From Gemmatimonadales bacterium (GTDB lineage: Bacteria; Gemmatimonadota; Gemmatimonadetes; Gemmatimonadales; GWC2-71-9): a DNA stretch of 33,615 nucleotides. How positions within the stretch are numbered: position 1 is the first letter of the stretch; every line of letters starts with the position of its first letter. A program made the translations under genes and the position numbers. Below the pieces are notes generated by a model. The model saw only the letters and a program-made list of their open reading frames with translations, was not told the DNA's origin and searched no databases. The stretch covers positions 1-33,615 of the forward strand of contig DASUJH010000023.1 of the NCBI GenBank assembly GCA_036279355.1. The letters are read 5' to 3'. Shown here piece after piece: positions 18,278-27,712 of this stretch.

Positions 18278-21200
18278 ATGATTGATTTTCGCAGCGGCCG
18301 CGAGCCCAAGAGCTCGAGCTTCGACTATATCAGCATCCGCATCGCCGCCCCGGAGGAAATCCGGGGGCCGCGCGATCCCAAGGAGCGCGAGCGCCTGGAG
18401 CTCCAGGGCCAGCGCACCTGGTGGTCGTGGGGCGAGGTGACCAAGCCGGAGACGATCAATTACCGCTCGTTCAAGCCGGAGAAGGACGGCTTGTTCTGCG
18501 AGCGGATCTTCGGCCCGGTCAAGGACTGGGAGTGTCACTGCGGCAAGTACAAGCGCATCCGCTACCGCGGGGTCATCTGCGACCGCTGCGGGGTGGAGGT
18601 CACGCTCTCGAAGGTCCGGCGCGAGCGCATGGGCCACATCGAGCTCAGCGTGCCGGTGGCGCACATCTGGTTCTTCAAGACGCTGCCGAGCCCGATGGGC
18701 AACCTGATCAACATCACGCTCCGCGATCTCGAGCGGGTCATCTACTACTCGAGCTACATCGTCATCGAGCCGGGCAAGCAGGAGGTCGAGACCAACCAGC
18801 TCCTCGATGAGGAGGAGTACCTGGCGCTCCGCGCCAAGGCGCGCGAGGAGGGCGACACCGCGTTCAAGGCCGACATCGGCGCCCCCGCCGTGCGCGAGCT
18901 GCTGGCGCGGCTCGACGTGAAGCAGCTGGCCGAAGAGCTTCGCGCGGGCGTGGCGCACGAGACCAGCCAGCACCGCAAGAAGCAGATGCTCAAGCGGCTC
19001 AAGATCGTGGACGCGTTCCTCTCGTCCGGCGAGAGCGGCGACCTGCCGAACACGCCGGCGTGGATGATCCTCGACGTGGTGCCGGTGATTCCGCCCGACC
19101 TCCGGCCGCTGGTGCCGCTCGACGGCGGGCGCTTTGCCACGAGCGACCTCAACGATCTCTATCGGCGGGTGATCAACCGGAACAACCGGCTGCAGAAGCT
19201 CATCCAGCACAAGGCGCCGGAGGTGATTCTCCGGAACGAGAAGCGGATGCTGCAGGAGGCGGTGGACGCGCTGTTCGACAACGGGCGCCGCTCGAAGGCG
19301 ATCCGTGGGCGCGGCAAGCGGCCCTTGAAGAGCCTCTCCGACATGCTCAAGGGCAAGCAGGGCCGGTTCCGCCAGAACCTGCTCGGCAAGCGCGTGGACT
19401 ACTCGGGCCGCTCGGTCATCGTGGTGGGCCCCGAGCTCCGGCTGCACCAGTGCGGCCTCCCCAAGGCGATGGCGGTCGAGCTGTTCAAGCCGTTCATCAT
19501 CCACAAGCTGGTGGAGAAGGGCATCGCCGAGACGGTCAAGCGCGCCAAGAAGATCGTGGAGCGCGAGGGGCCCGAGGTGTACGAGATCCTGGAAGAGATC
19601 ATCCAGGACCACCCGGTGCTGCTGAACCGTGCGCCCACGCTCCACCGGTTGGGCATCCAGGCGTTCGAGCCGGTGCTGGTCGAGGGCAAGGCCATCCGGA
19701 TCCACCCGCTGGTCTGCGCGGCGTTCAACGCGGACTTCGACGGCGACCAGATGGCCGTGCACGTGCCGCTCTCGTTCGAGGCGCAGCTCGAGGCGCGGCT
19801 CCTCATGATCTCGTCGAACAACATCCTCAAGCCGAGCGATGGGCGCCCGGTGGCCGAGCCGAGCCAGGACATGGTGCTCGGGTCGTACTTCCTCACCAAG
19901 CTGCCGTCGGGCTTCGAGGAGGAGCTGCGGAAGGCCGGGGGCGGGAAGCAGGAGGAGGCCAAGGCGCGGCTCTGGAAGGATGCGCGCTACTTCGGCTCGC
20001 TGGCCGAGCTGGAAATGGCGCTCCTCAACGGGAGTGTGCGCTACCACACGGCCATCTGCTTCTGGTACGTGCCGCCGCGCGAGGCGCAGGACAACCGCCC
20101 CCGCTGGCTCCGCACCACGGTGGGCCGGGTGCTCTTCAACAGCATCCTGCCGCGCAAGGTCGTGGTCGAGCTCGGCTTCCGCGACGACCTGATGAAGAAG
20201 AAGCAGCTCTCGGAGCTGGTGCTCCAGAGCTACCGGCGCGCGGGGCTCGCCGAGACCGTCGGCTTCCTCGACCGGCTGAAGGACTTCGGCTTCCGCTTTG
20301 CCACGATGGGCGGCGTCAGCATCGGCATCGAGGATCTGGAGATCCCGGCCGAGAAGAGCGAGCTCCTGAGTGAGGCGGACGCGCGGGTCAAGCGCTTCCA
20401 GAAGGCGTACAACACCGGCCAGATCACCTTCGGCGAGCGCTACAACAAGGTGATCGACGCCTGGACCCACGCCAACAATGACGTGGCCGAGGCGATGGTG
20501 AACTCGATGCGGCTGTCGCGCGGCGGGTTCAACCCGGTGTACATGATGTTCGACTCCGGCTCGCGCGGCAGCCGCGACCAGATCCGGCAGCTCGCCGGCA
20601 TGCGCGGGCTCATGGCCAAGCCGCAGAAGAAACTCACCGGCGGCATCGGTGAGATCATCGAGAGCCCGATCAAGTCGAACTTCCGCGAGGGGCTCACCGT
20701 GCTCGAGTACTTCATCTCGACCCACGGCGCGCGGAAGGGCCTGGCCGACACGGCGCTCAAGACGGCCGACGCCGGCTACCTTACCCGCCGCCTGGTGGAC
20801 GTGGCGCAGGACGTCACGATCACCGAGGAGGATTGCGGTACGATCCTGGGTCTCGAGGTGGCGGCGCTCAAGGAGGGCGAGGACGTGATCGAGCCCTTGC
20901 GCGAGCGCATTCTGGGCAGCGTGGCCTCGGAGGACGTCTTCGATCCGCACGAGCTGGACGAGCACGGCGACCAGAAGCTCCTGGTGCAGTCGGGCCAGCT
21001 CATCAGCGAGGAGATGGCCTCGGCCATCGAGGACTCGGGGCTGGAGAAGGTGAAGATCCGCTCGGTGCTCACCTGCGAGGCGCGGCGGGGCATCTGCCGC
21101 ATGTGCTACGGCCGCAACCTCGCCACGATGGACATCGTGGACATGGGCGAGGCGGTGGGCATCCTGGCCGCGCAGTCGATCGGCGAGCCGGGCACGCAGC

Positions 21201-22828
21201 TCACGCTGCGCACCTTCCACATCGGCGGCACCTCGTCACGCATCGCGGAAGAGGCGGAGCGGCGGGCGCGGTTGGACGGCGTGGTGCACTATACCGAGGG
21301 GCTCGAGTGGACCGACCTGCCGATCGAATACGAGGACGGCACCAAGGCGTCGATCCGCATCGTGCTCACCCGTGAGGACGAGAGCGCCGACGACGAGAGC
21401 AAGGAAGGCATCCTGGTGGTGGACGCGCGGGATCCGAAGAAGGTCCTGAACCGCTACCCGGTGCCCGAGGGCGCGCTGCTCGCGGTGAAGGAGGGCGATA
21501 CCGTCACCAAGGGCGACAACGACCGTCGGGCGACGATCCTCTACACCTGGGACCCGTACAACGACCCGAGCATCATCAAGTCCGACGGCGAGATGCGGTG
21601 GAAGGACCTGGTGCCGGGCGTCACGCTGCGCGAAGAGCTGGATGAGGGCACCGGCCTCCGGTCGCTCGTCGTCATGGCCGATCCGGAGCGCGAGCTGCAT
21701 CCGAGCGTGCTGGTGTACCTCAGCCACCGCAAGGACCCGCAGGAGTACACCCTGGCCGAGGGAAGCCGGATCATTCTGGGCTCGCCCACCGACCAGGTGA
21801 GCCGGGCGATGGACATTCCGGACGGGGCCAACCCGTGGAGCACCAAGTTCCACGTGGAGGAGTACCCGATCAACGTGGCCTGGCCCGGGAAGAGCAAGAA
21901 GGAAAGCAAGGACAAGACGGTGTTTCTCTCGGCGCCGGTCAAGGTGTCGAAGGGCGTCACGGTCACCAAGATTCCGCGGCAGGCATACAAGACGCGCGAC
22001 ATTACGGGCGGCCTCCCGCGCGTGGCGGAGCTGTTCGAGGCGCGCCGGCCCAAGGATCCGGCTACCATCAGCGAGGTCGACGGCGTGGTCAAGTTCGGCG
22101 AGATCAAGCGCGGCAAGCGCGAGATCTACGTCTACCCGGTCGAGCAAGCCGAGGGCGCCGTGGAGCCGCAGCTCTACGAGGTGCCGGCCGGCAAGCATCT
22201 CCGGGTGCACGAGGGCGACCGCGTGCGCGCCGGCGACCGGCTCACCGAGGGCCCGGTGAACCCCCACGACATCCTGCTCATCAAAGGGCCGCGGGCGGTG
22301 CAGGAATACCTGCTGAACGAGGTGCAGGAGGTGTATCGCCTGCAGGGTGTGCGAATCAGCGACAAGCACATCGGCGTGATCGTGCGGCAGATGCTGCAGA
22401 AGGTGCGCGTCACGGATCCGGGCGACACCGACTTCCTCGAGGGGGAGACGGTCGACCGGTTGACCTTCCGCGACGAGAACGAGCGTACGCTGCGGCGGAA
22501 GGGCACGCCGGCGCAGGCCGAGCCGGTGCTGCTGGGCATCACCAAGGCGAGTCTCACGACGCAGAGCTTCATCTCGGCGGCGTCGTTCCAGGAGACCACG
22601 CGGGTGTTGACCGATGCGGCGATCCGCGGGGCCAAGGACGATCTCCTCGGTCTCAAGGAGAACATCATCATCGGGCACCTGATTCCGGCGGGCAGCGGCA
22701 TCTACCGCTACGCCGAGATCGACATCGAGCCGCCCGAGGGCTACGAGCCCCCGCCGCCGGCGCCGGTGGAAGAGCAGCCGACGACCCAGCAGCTCACGGC
22801 GGCGGCGCTCATCGGGGAGGTGGAATAG
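18278..22828 (+). CDS. rpoC: RNA polymerase beta' subunit
   Basis: 1516 residues. The N-terminal zinc ribbon ([20 protein letters not shown]), the catalytic Mg-binding [16 protein letters not shown], the bridge-helix region [13 protein letters not shown], and the second zinc site (C in EEDCGTILG plus [11 protein letters not shown]) are all present. About 18 charged residues (18361-18419) are inserted before WWSWGEV relative to E. coli. Between FHIGGTSSR and [20 protein letters not shown] lie about 235 residues occupying the position of the E. coli trigger-loop insertion SI3 (188 residues). A Pro-rich, Gln-rich tail closes the protein. GAGG at 18268-18271 is the ribosome-binding site. The gene ends 31 bases before a strong terminator stem. 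Confidence 0.98.
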   Translation: MIDFRSGREPKSSSFDYISIRIAAPEEIRGPRDPKERERLELQGQRTWWSWGEVTKPETINYRSFKPEKDGLFCERIFGPVKDWECHCGKYKRIRYRGVICDRCGVEVTLSKVRRERMGHIELSVPVAHIWFFKTLPSPMGNLINITLRDLERVIYYSSYIVIEPGKQEVETNQLLDEEEYLALRAKAREEGDTAFKADIGAPAVRELLARLDVKQLAEELRAGVAHETSQHRKKQMLKRLKIVDAFLSSGESGDLPNTPAWMILDVVPVIPPDLRPLVPLDGGRFATSDLNDLYRRVINRNNRLQKLIQHKAPEVILRNEKRMLQEAVDALFDNGRRSKAIRGRGKRPLKSLSDMLKGKQGRFRQNLLGKRVDYSGRSVIVVGPELRLHQCGLPKAMAVELFKPFIIHKLVEKGIAETVKRAKKIVEREGPEVYEILEEIIQDHPVLLNRAPTLHRLGIQAFEPVLVEGKAIRIHPLVCAAFNADFDGDQMAVHVPLSFEAQLEARLLMISSNNILKPSDGRPVAEPSQDMVLGSYFLTKLPSGFEEELRKAGGGKQEEAKARLWKDARYFGSLAELEMALLNGSVRYHTAICFWYVPPREAQDNRPRWLRTTVGRVLFNSILPRKVVVELGFRDDLMKKKQLSELVLQSYRRAGLAETVGFLDRLKDFGFRFATMGGVSIGIEDLEIPAEKSELLSEADARVKRFQKAYNTGQITFGERYNKVIDAWTHANNDVAEAMVNSMRLSRGGFNPVYMMFDSGSRGSRDQIRQLAGMRGLMAKPQKKLTGGIGEIIESPIKSNFREGLTVLEYFISTHGARKGLADTALKTADAGYLTRRLVDVAQDVTITEEDCGTILGLEVAALKEGEDVIEPLRERILGSVASEDVFDPHELDEHGDQKLLVQSGQLISEEMASAIEDSGLEKVKIRSVLTCEARRGICRMCYGRNLATMDIVDMGEAVGILAAQSIGEPGTQLTLRTFHIGGTSSRIAEEAERRARLDGVVHYTEGLEWTDLPIEYEDGTKASIRIVLTREDESADDESKEGILVVDARDPKKVLNRYPVPEGALLAVKEGDTVTKGDNDRRATILYTWDPYNDPSIIKSDGEMRWKDLVPGVTLREELDEGTGLRSLVVMADPERELHPSVLVYLSHRKDPQEYTLAEGSRIILGSPTDQVSRAMDIPDGANPWSTKFHVEEYPINVAWPGKSKKESKDKTVFLSAPVKVSKGVTVTKIPRQAYKTRDITGGLPRVAELFEARRPKDPATISEVDGVVKFGEIKRGKREIYVYPVEQAEGAVEPQLYEVPAGKHLRVHEGDRVRAGDRLTEGPVNPHDILLIKGPRAVQEYLLNEVQEVYRLQGVRISDKHIGVIVRQMLQKVRVTDPGDTDFLEGETVDRLTFRDENERTLRRKGTPAQAEPVLLGITKASLTTQSFISAASFQETTRVLTDAAIRGAKDDLLGLKENIIIGHLIPAGSGIYRYAEIDIEPPEGYEPPPPAPVEEQPTTQQLTAAALIGEVE

Positions 22829-22859
22829 GCGTTCGAATCGCCCGACACCAGCGCACCAT

Positions 22860-22900
22860 CAACGAAGCGCCCGGGAGCTTGGCCCCCGGGCGCTTCGTTG
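22860..22900 (+). terminator. Terminator of the rpoBC operon
   Basis: A perfect 16-bp stem: CAACGAAGCGCCCGGG (22860-22875) pairs with CCCGGGCGCTTCGTTG (22885-22900) around a 9-base loop. The stem itself ends in T-rich CTTCGTTG but no T-run follows. The long exact pairing directly after rpoC makes a 3'-end role very likely. Confidence 0.85.
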
Positions 22901-22928
22901 CGCCCTCACCACTCCTGCTGAATCTCGG

Positions 22929-22934
22929 TAAATT
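22929..22934 (+). promoter_or_regulatory. Putative -10 element of glnS, leaderless-type start
   Basis: TAAATT at 22929-22934 ends 6 bases before the glnS GTG (22941), so transcription would begin at or next to the start codon. No purine-rich ribosome-binding site is present. A -35 at 16-18 bases further upstream is not convincing. Confidence 0.4.
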
Positions 22935-22940
22935 CACGGC

Positions 22941-24659
22941 GTGACCCACGCCGACCGACCCGAGCTCCCCCACGCGCCCGTTCGCGACGCCGCGCGCAAG
23001 GACTTCCTCCGCGAAAAAGTCGCGGCCGACGCCGCGAGCGGCCGCTTCGGCCGCCCGATCCATACGCGGTTCCCGCCCGAGCCCAATGGCTACCTGCACA
23101 TCGGCCACGCCAAGTCGATCTGCCTCAACTTCGGCATCGCCCGCGAGTTCGCCGGGCTGTGCAACCTGCGGTTCGACGACACCAATCCGGCCACCGAGGA
23201 CCTCCGCTACGTCGACGCGATCCGCGAGGACGTTCGCTGGCTCGGTTTCGCGTGGGACGAGGAGAGGTTCGCGAGCGACTACTTCGAGCGGCTGTACGAG
23301 ATCGCGGAAGCGCTGGTGCGGGAAGGGAAAGCGTATGTCGACTCGCAGAGCGAGGAGGCGATTCGCGCGGGGCGCGGCACCGTCACCGTGCCCGGCACGC
23401 CAAGCCCGTATCGCGACCGGACTGTCGAAGAGAACCTCGATCTGCTCCGCCGGATGCGCGCCGGCGAATTCCCCGACGGCGCCCACGTGCTGCGCGCCCG
23501 GATCGACATGGCGCATGCCAACATGCTCATGCGCGACCCGCTGCTGCTCCGGATCCGGCACGCGTCGCACTACCGCCGCGGCACCGAGTGGTGCCTCTAC
23601 CCGCTCTACGATTTTGCCCACGGCCTCTCGGACGCGTTCGAGGGGATCACCCACTCGTTCTGCACCCTCGAGTTCAAGGACAACCGCGAGCTGTACGACT
23701 GGCTGGTGCGGGAGGCGGGATTCGAGCGGCCGCCGGAACAGACCGAGTTCGCCCGGCTCGAGCTGGACTACACGGTGCTGAGCAAGCGGAAGCTGCTCCG
23801 GCTGGTGAACGAAGGCTACGTGACCGGGTGGGACGACCCGCGGATGCCGACGATTGCGGGCCTCAGGCGCCGCGGCGTCACGCCCGAGGCCGTCCGCGCC
23901 TTTGCCGAGACCATCGGCGTTGCGCGGTCGGACGCGCGGATCGAGCTGGCCACCTTCGAGCACGCGGTGCGTGACGACCTCAACATGCGGGTGCCGCGGG
24001 TGATGGCGGTGGCGCATCCGCTCAAGCTGGTGATCACCAACTATCCGGAGGGCCAGGGCGAGACGCTCGACGCGCCGCTCTATCCGCACGACGTGCCGTT
24101 GACAGGCTCGCGCCCCGTGCCGTTCTCGCGTGAGCTCTGGATCGAGCGGGACGACTTCATGGAGAACCCGCCGAAGAAATTCTTCCGGCTGGCGCCGGGA
24201 CGCGAGGTGCGGTTGCGGTACGGCTATCTCGTCACCTGCACCAATGTGGTAAGGAACGCCGCGGGCGAGGTCGTCGAGGTGCACTGCACCTACGATCCCG
24301 CCACCCGCGGCGGCGACGCGCCGGACGGCCGCCGCGTGCAGGGCACGATCCACTGGGTCTCGGCCGCCCACGCACTCGACGCCGAGCTGCGTCTCTACGA
24401 CCGCCTGTTCGCCGTACCGAATCCCGATGCGCTTCCCGAAGGTCAGGACTTCGTGAGCGCGCTCAATCCGGACTCGCTCGTCACCGTGCGCGGCGCCAAG
24501 GTCGAGCCGAGCGTGGCGCAGGATCCTCCGGGCACGCGCTATCAGTTTGAGCGGACCGGATACTTCATGAGCGACCCGATCGAGTCCCGCCCCGGCGCGC
24601 TCGTCTTCAACCGGACGGTGGCGCTGCGGGACTCGTGGGCGAAGGTGAAGGATCGCTGA
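22941..24659 (+). CDS. glnS: Glutaminyl-tRNA synthetase
   Basis: 572 residues from GTG 22941; E. coli GlnRS has 554. Class I motifs: HIGH at 53-56 within PPEPNGYLHIGHAKSICLNF and VLSKR at 279-283 (E. coli VMSKR). The catalytic and tRNA-acceptor part is followed by two beta-barrel anticodon-binding domains (about 355-560). Presence of PEPNGYLHIGHAKS and the RFDDTNP stretch separates it from glutamyl-tRNA synthetase. It charges tRNA-Gln directly, so the organism need not rely only on GatCAB for this. The start is probably leaderless (see -10 element). It stands alone between the rpoBC terminator and a Uma2 gene. Confidence 0.97.
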   Translation: MTHADRPELPHAPVRDAARKDFLREKVAADAASGRFGRPIHTRFPPEPNGYLHIGHAKSICLNFGIAREFAGLCNLRFDDTNPATEDLRYVDAIREDVRWLGFAWDEERFASDYFERLYEIAEALVREGKAYVDSQSEEAIRAGRGTVTVPGTPSPYRDRTVEENLDLLRRMRAGEFPDGAHVLRARIDMAHANMLMRDPLLLRIRHASHYRRGTEWCLYPLYDFAHGLSDAFEGITHSFCTLEFKDNRELYDWLVREAGFERPPEQTEFARLELDYTVLSKRKLLRLVNEGYVTGWDDPRMPTIAGLRRRGVTPEAVRAFAETIGVARSDARIELATFEHAVRDDLNMRVPRVMAVAHPLKLVITNYPEGQGETLDAPLYPHDVPLTGSRPVPFSRELWIERDDFMENPPKKFFRLAPGREVRLRYGYLVTCTNVVRNAAGEVVEVHCTYDPATRGGDAPDGRRVQGTIHWVSAAHALDAELRLYDRLFAVPNPDALPEGQDFVSALNPDSLVTVRGAKVEPSVAQDPPGTRYQFERTGYFMSDPIESRPGALVFNRTVALRDSWAKVKDR

Positions 24660-24778
24660 GCCGCTCGCGCGGGCGCTTCGGCACCGGCGCGCGCTCGTTC
24701 GGTGCAGGCGATTCGGCGCACGCTGCCAGCTTGTGGCATGCCCGCCTGTTGCCATCTCCCGTTCGCCGAGACGACCTT

Positions 24779-25327
24779 ATGGGCATGGCCGACCCGATCT
24801 ACTACACCGCCGATATGGTCCGCGCGCTGCCGGACGACGGCAAGCGCTACGAGGTCGTCTACGGCGAGCTGCTGGTGACGCCGGCGCCGCGGGCGTGGCA
24901 CCAGGAGTTGGCAGTCCGGCTGACGGTGGCGCTCAAGACCTACCTGCAAGGCACGCGCGTCGGCCACGTGATGATGTCCCCGGCGGACATCTCGTGGGCC
25001 CCGGACGTGCTGGTTCAACCTGATGTGTTCGTCGTGGACTTCGAGCAGGCGAGGACGCTCGACTGGACCCGCATGCGCGACGTGTTGCTCGTCGCCGAGG
25101 TGCTGAGTCCGAGCACCGCGCGCAGCGATCGCTTCCTCAAGCGGCGTCGATACCAGGAGGCCGGCATCCCGCTCTACTGGGTCATCGATGGCGATGAGCA
25201 CCAGGTCGAGGTCTGGACGCCCGCCGATTCTTTCCCGACGTTCGAGCGGGAACGGCTCGTCTGGCAGCCGCCGGGCGCCGACCGGCCGCTCCTGCTCTCC
25301 CTCGCGGAGCTCTTTCAGCCGCTCTGA
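24779..25327 (+). CDS. Uma2 family (DUF820) putative endonuclease
   Basis: 182 residues from ATG 24779 (ATG 24785 equally possible). The Uma2 pattern is complete: PDDGKRYEVVYGELL near the N-terminus, QPDVFV with D82, AEVLSPST with E107, DRFLKRRRYQEAGIPLYWVID with K121, and a final VEVWTP block. The PD-(D/E)xK-type residues D82, E107 and K121 would form the nuclease site. Family members are common as dispersed paralogues in several phyla; their biological target is not settled. It is followed by a hairpin (25365-25384) and then acpS; a second, broken copy lies at 26013-26578. Confidence 0.85.
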   Translation: MGMADPIYYTADMVRALPDDGKRYEVVYGELLVTPAPRAWHQELAVRLTVALKTYLQGTRVGHVMMSPADISWAPDVLVQPDVFVVDFEQARTLDWTRMRDVLLVAEVLSPSTARSDRFLKRRRYQEAGIPLYWVIDGDEHQVEVWTPADSFPTFERERLVWQPPGADRPLLLSLAELFQPL

Positions 25328-25364
25328 CGAACGTCCGGCGCGCGCGCCTGCGTGCGTGCGGGGT

Positions 25365-25384
25365 CGGCGGCTGCCAAGCCGCCG
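25365..25384 (+). terminator. Hairpin after the Uma2 gene
   Basis: CGGCGGCT (25365-25372) pairs perfectly with AGCCGCCG (25377-25384) around the loop GCCA. No T-run follows. Likely a 3'-end hairpin for the Uma2 message. Confidence 0.45.
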
Positions 25385-25417
25385 GTCGTGGTTGACTGCA
25401 ATCGGCATCGTTCCGAG

Positions 25418-25446
25418 TTGCCCGACGGCCCCCCCCGACACAATTT
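25418..25446 (+). promoter_or_regulatory. Possible promoter of acpS, leaderless-type
   Basis: TTGCCC at 25418-25423 and CAATTT at 25441-25446 are 17 bases apart; the acpS ATG follows 8 bases after the -10. Both elements are imperfect. The spacing and the absence of a ribosome-binding site fit the pattern seen before mscS. Confidence 0.35.
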
Positions 25447-25454
25447 GGTGCACG

Positions 25455-25883
25455 ATGCGCATCCTCGGCCACGGCATCGATCTCGTCGAGATCGATCGCA
25501 TCCGCGACGCCCTCGAGCGTCACGGCGAGCGCTTCCTGCGCCGGCTCTATACGGCCGGCGAACAGGCGGAAGCGGGCGACGGGCCGCTCCGCGTGCAATT
25601 TCTCGCCGGGCGGTTCGCCGCAAAGGAGGCAGTGATGAAAACGCTCGGCACGGGATGGGCGCGCGGCGTCGCGTGGACCGACATCGAGGTGCGGCGGCTC
25701 CCGTCCGGGCAACCGGAAGTCACGGTGCGCGGAAAGTGTGCGGAAATTGCGGCGGGGCTCGGGATCGCGGAGTGGCACGTGAGCATCACGCACACGGCTG
25801 CGCACGCGGCGGCGAGCGTGGTCGGCGTGGGTGCGGCGCCGCGGGAGGCGATGCCCCTTGCGCCCGCACGCCCGCCGAGATGA
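25455..25883 (+). CDS. acpS: Holo-[acyl-carrier-protein] synthase
   Basis: 142 residues. Transfers the phosphopantetheine arm from coenzyme A to acyl carrier protein, needed for fatty-acid synthesis. The AcpS motifs are present: GIDLVEIDRI with the metal ligand D9, RFAAKEAVMKTLGTG with E58 (both at the same numbers as E. coli AcpS), and WHVSITHTAAHAAASV. A Pro/Ala-rich extension of about 18 residues follows the core. The start ATG 25455 gives the standard N-terminus. It is sandwiched between two Uma2-type sequences with no operon partner such as pdxJ or nnrD. Confidence 0.95.
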   Translation: MRILGHGIDLVEIDRIRDALERHGERFLRRLYTAGEQAEAGDGPLRVQFLAGRFAAKEAVMKTLGTGWARGVAWTDIEVRRLPSGQPEVTVRGKCAEIAAGLGIAEWHVSITHTAAHAAASVVGVGAAPREAMPLAPARPPR

Positions 25884-26012
25884 AGGTTCAAGCACGTCAG
25901 TTGGCGCCTGCGTACCGCGTACACGCATCGCGTTTTGTTGATACAAGAGTTGGCGGAGCCGGCTGCCATCCTGCGGGATGCCGCAGCCGAATCACCAGCC
26001 AAGGAGGCCAGC

Positions 26013-26578
26013 ATGCCGGCCAGAGCGGGCGAGTCGGTGCCGAAGCCGTATTACACGGCGGACATGGTGCGGGAGATGCCCGACGACGGCAATCGCTACG
26101 AGTTGGTCTACGGGGAGCTGCTGGTGAGCCCGGCGCCGCGAGGCCGGCATCGGTTCGCGGCGGGCGAGCTGTTCGGTGCCCTTCGTGAATTCCTGCGGGC
26201 CCACCCGGTCGGTTACCCGATCATGTCGCCCGCGGACATCTCGTGGGGCCGCGACGACGTGCTGGTGCAGCCCGACGTCTTTGTCGTCCCGCTGGAGCAG
26301 GCCCGCACGCTCGAGTGGACGGCCGTGCGCGATCTGCTGCTCGTCGCCGAGGTGTTGAGCCCGTCAAACCAGCACTAGATCGCTTCCTCAAGCACCACCG
26401 CTACCAGGACGCGGGCGTACCGCTCTACTGGATCATCGACGCCGAAGAGCAGTTTGTCGAAGTGTGGACGCCGGCGGATCGGTTCCCCACCATCGAGCGG
26501 GAGCGGGTCACCTGGCATCCGTCCGGTGCATCGGTGCCCTTCGTCCTCGAGCTGGCCGAGCTGTTCCGCCCGCTCTGA
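26013..26578 (+). pseudogene. Second Uma2 family gene, broken by a frameshift
   Basis: ATG 26013 is preceded by a full Shine-Dalgarno AAGGAGG (26001-26007). The first frame encodes 121 residues that match the intact copy closely (YYTADMV, MPDDGNRYELVYGELL, QPDVFV, AEVLSPS) and stops at TAG 26376-26378. The remaining protein continues in the frame one base back: DRFLKHHRYQDAGVPLYWII, VEVWTPADRFPTIERERV and the end AELFRPL, up to TGA 26576-26578. Between SPS and DRF there are 11 bases where the intact copy has 12, so a single-base loss near 26366-26374 explains it. The catalytic D and E are in the first part and the K-containing and YW blocks in the second, so the truncated product should be inactive. 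A sequencing error is the main alternative. Confidence 0.8.
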
Positions 26579-26749
26579 TCCAGGCGCCCAATCCGACCGC
26601 CGCCCGCTGACGCTGTGCGCCCGGCGCTCGCGGGTGCGCGCCGAGCTCACCAGCGACCATCCGTGCTGCCTTGCGTCCCGCTCGCGATCGCGATGATTGT
26701 TCAGCCGACCCCGACAGCGTTGCTCATGCACGTCGACAAGGAGGCTCCG

Positions 26750-27166
26750 ATGGCAGATCGCGTCCGCAGGGTGAACTACTGCTACACGATGATCCCGAAT
26801 CGCACCGGACAGGGCGTGCGCGTACTCGACGCGCTGACGCAGGCCGGCGTCGATCTGCTCGCCTTTTCGGCGTTCCCCGGCCGCGGCGGCAAGACGCAGG
26901 TGGACCTCGTGGCCGACGACATAGGCGCGATCCGGCGGGTGGCGAAACGGAGCGGCTGGCGCCTGAGCGACGTGAAGCGCGGCTTCCTGGTGCAGGGCGA
27001 CGACCGCATCGGCGCGGTCGAACGCCAGCTCGCCAAGCTCGCGAAGGCCAGGATCAACGTGACGGCCGCCGACGGTGTGGCCGCCGGCAAGGGGCGCTAC
27101 GGGATGATTCTCTGGGTCAAGCCGAAAGACGTGGCGCGCGCCGCCAAGGTGCTCGGCGCGCGCTGA
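26750..27166 (+). CDS. Tandem ACT-like domain protein of unknown function
   Basis: 138 residues from ATG 26750, chosen because AAGGAGG (26738-26744) lies 5 bases upstream; an ATG at 26726 would add 8 residues. Two similar halves can be seen. Residues about 8-70 (VNYCYTMIPNRTGQGVRVLD, QVDLVADD) and about 78-135 (GFLVQGDDRIGAVERQLAKL, INVTAADGV, MILWVKP) each follow the beta-alpha-beta-beta-alpha-beta order of ACT domains, which usually bind small ligands such as amino acids. There is no catalytic domain. The gene stands alone, convergent with the BsuPI gene, so no ligand can be proposed. Confidence 0.7.
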   Translation: MADRVRRVNYCYTMIPNRTGQGVRVLDALTQAGVDLLAFSAFPGRGGKTQVDLVADDIGAIRRVAKRSGWRLSDVKRGFLVQGDDRIGAVERQLAKLAKARINVTAADGVAAGKGRYGMILWVKPKDVARAAKVLGAR

Positions 27167-27189
27167 GCGGACGTTCCGGAGCCATCGGC

Positions 27190-27252
27190 CGCGGCGCGGT
27201 CAGGGCGCGTTGCGGCGCGGTGAGGGTGCGATGCGGCGCGGTCAGGACGCGA
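27190..27252. repeat. 21-base tandem repeat, three copies
   Basis: Three imperfect units of about 21 bases, each of the form (T)GCGGCGCGGTCAGGGCGCG, occupy 27190-27210, 27211-27231 and 27232-27252. The third overlaps the last codons and stop of the minus-strand BsuPI gene. They fill the gap between two convergent genes. No terminator hairpin is evident. Confidence 0.75.
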
Positions 27253-27685
27253 TGCGGAGGGGAACGACGTCGCTCGCGATCTGCCGGTCGCCGTCGGTGA
27301 GCAGCAGGCCCTGGATGGTGTAGTCTCCCGGCGCGACGAATCGGCCCGCATTGTTCGTCTGCCGCCACGTGTCGCGCAGGTCGATCGATTCGCCCGGTGC
27401 CAGCTCGCGCACCTGCAGTACCATCGCGATTGCAGCACCCGCGAGCCGGCGCCACGCCACCGTGCCGTCGTAGCGGCGCACCACGATGTCGAACGCGATC
27501 GGCCGCCCACGCAAGAGCAGCGTGAGCGGCCGATCGCCGTCGTTGGTGAGCGTGATTGTGATCGGCACCGGCTCGCCCGAACTGACCTGCGCCGGCGCCG
27601 AGATATGCAGCGTCATCGTATCGGCGGCGGGTGCGGCCGCGGGCGTGAGTGCGAGCGCGGCCGCGAGCAGCAGGACGTGCACCAT
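27242..27685 (-). CDS. Secreted BsuPI-domain protein (putative proteinase-inhibitor-like)
   Basis: 147 residues. A signal peptide (about 1-20, MVHVLLLAAALALTPAAA) precedes one beta-sandwich domain: LHISAPAQVSSGEPVPITIT, LTNDGDRPLTLLLRG, FDIVVRRYDGTVAWR, LAPGESIDLRDTWRQTN, and FVAPGDYTIQGLLL. This succession (N-D/G-x-x-P-x-x-L, FDI-V-R-DG-x-x-V-W, L-x-P-G, PG-x-Y) is that of the BsuPI domain, named after the Bacillus intracellular proteinase inhibitor. It lies 27 bases after the end of a serine protease gene on the same strand, so they are probably co-transcribed. Inhibition of that protease is a guess; many BsuPI proteins have no tested activity. Confidence 0.8.
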   Translation of the reverse strand: MVHVLLLAAALALTPAAAPAADTMTLHISAPAQVSSGEPVPITITLTNDGDRPLTLLLRGRPIAFDIVVRRYDGTVAWRRLAGAAIAMVLQVRELAPGESIDLRDTWRQTNNAGRFVAPGDYTIQGLLLTDGDRQIASDVVPLRIAS

Positions 27686-27712
27686 CGCGCCGCCACCGGT
27701 TCGGTCGTTCGC

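Noticed and set aside
26361-26378. Programmed -1 frameshifting to join the two parts of the second Uma2 gene.
   Set aside because: No slippery heptamer of the X XXY YYZ type and no clear downstream structure; simple one-base loss is the better explanation.
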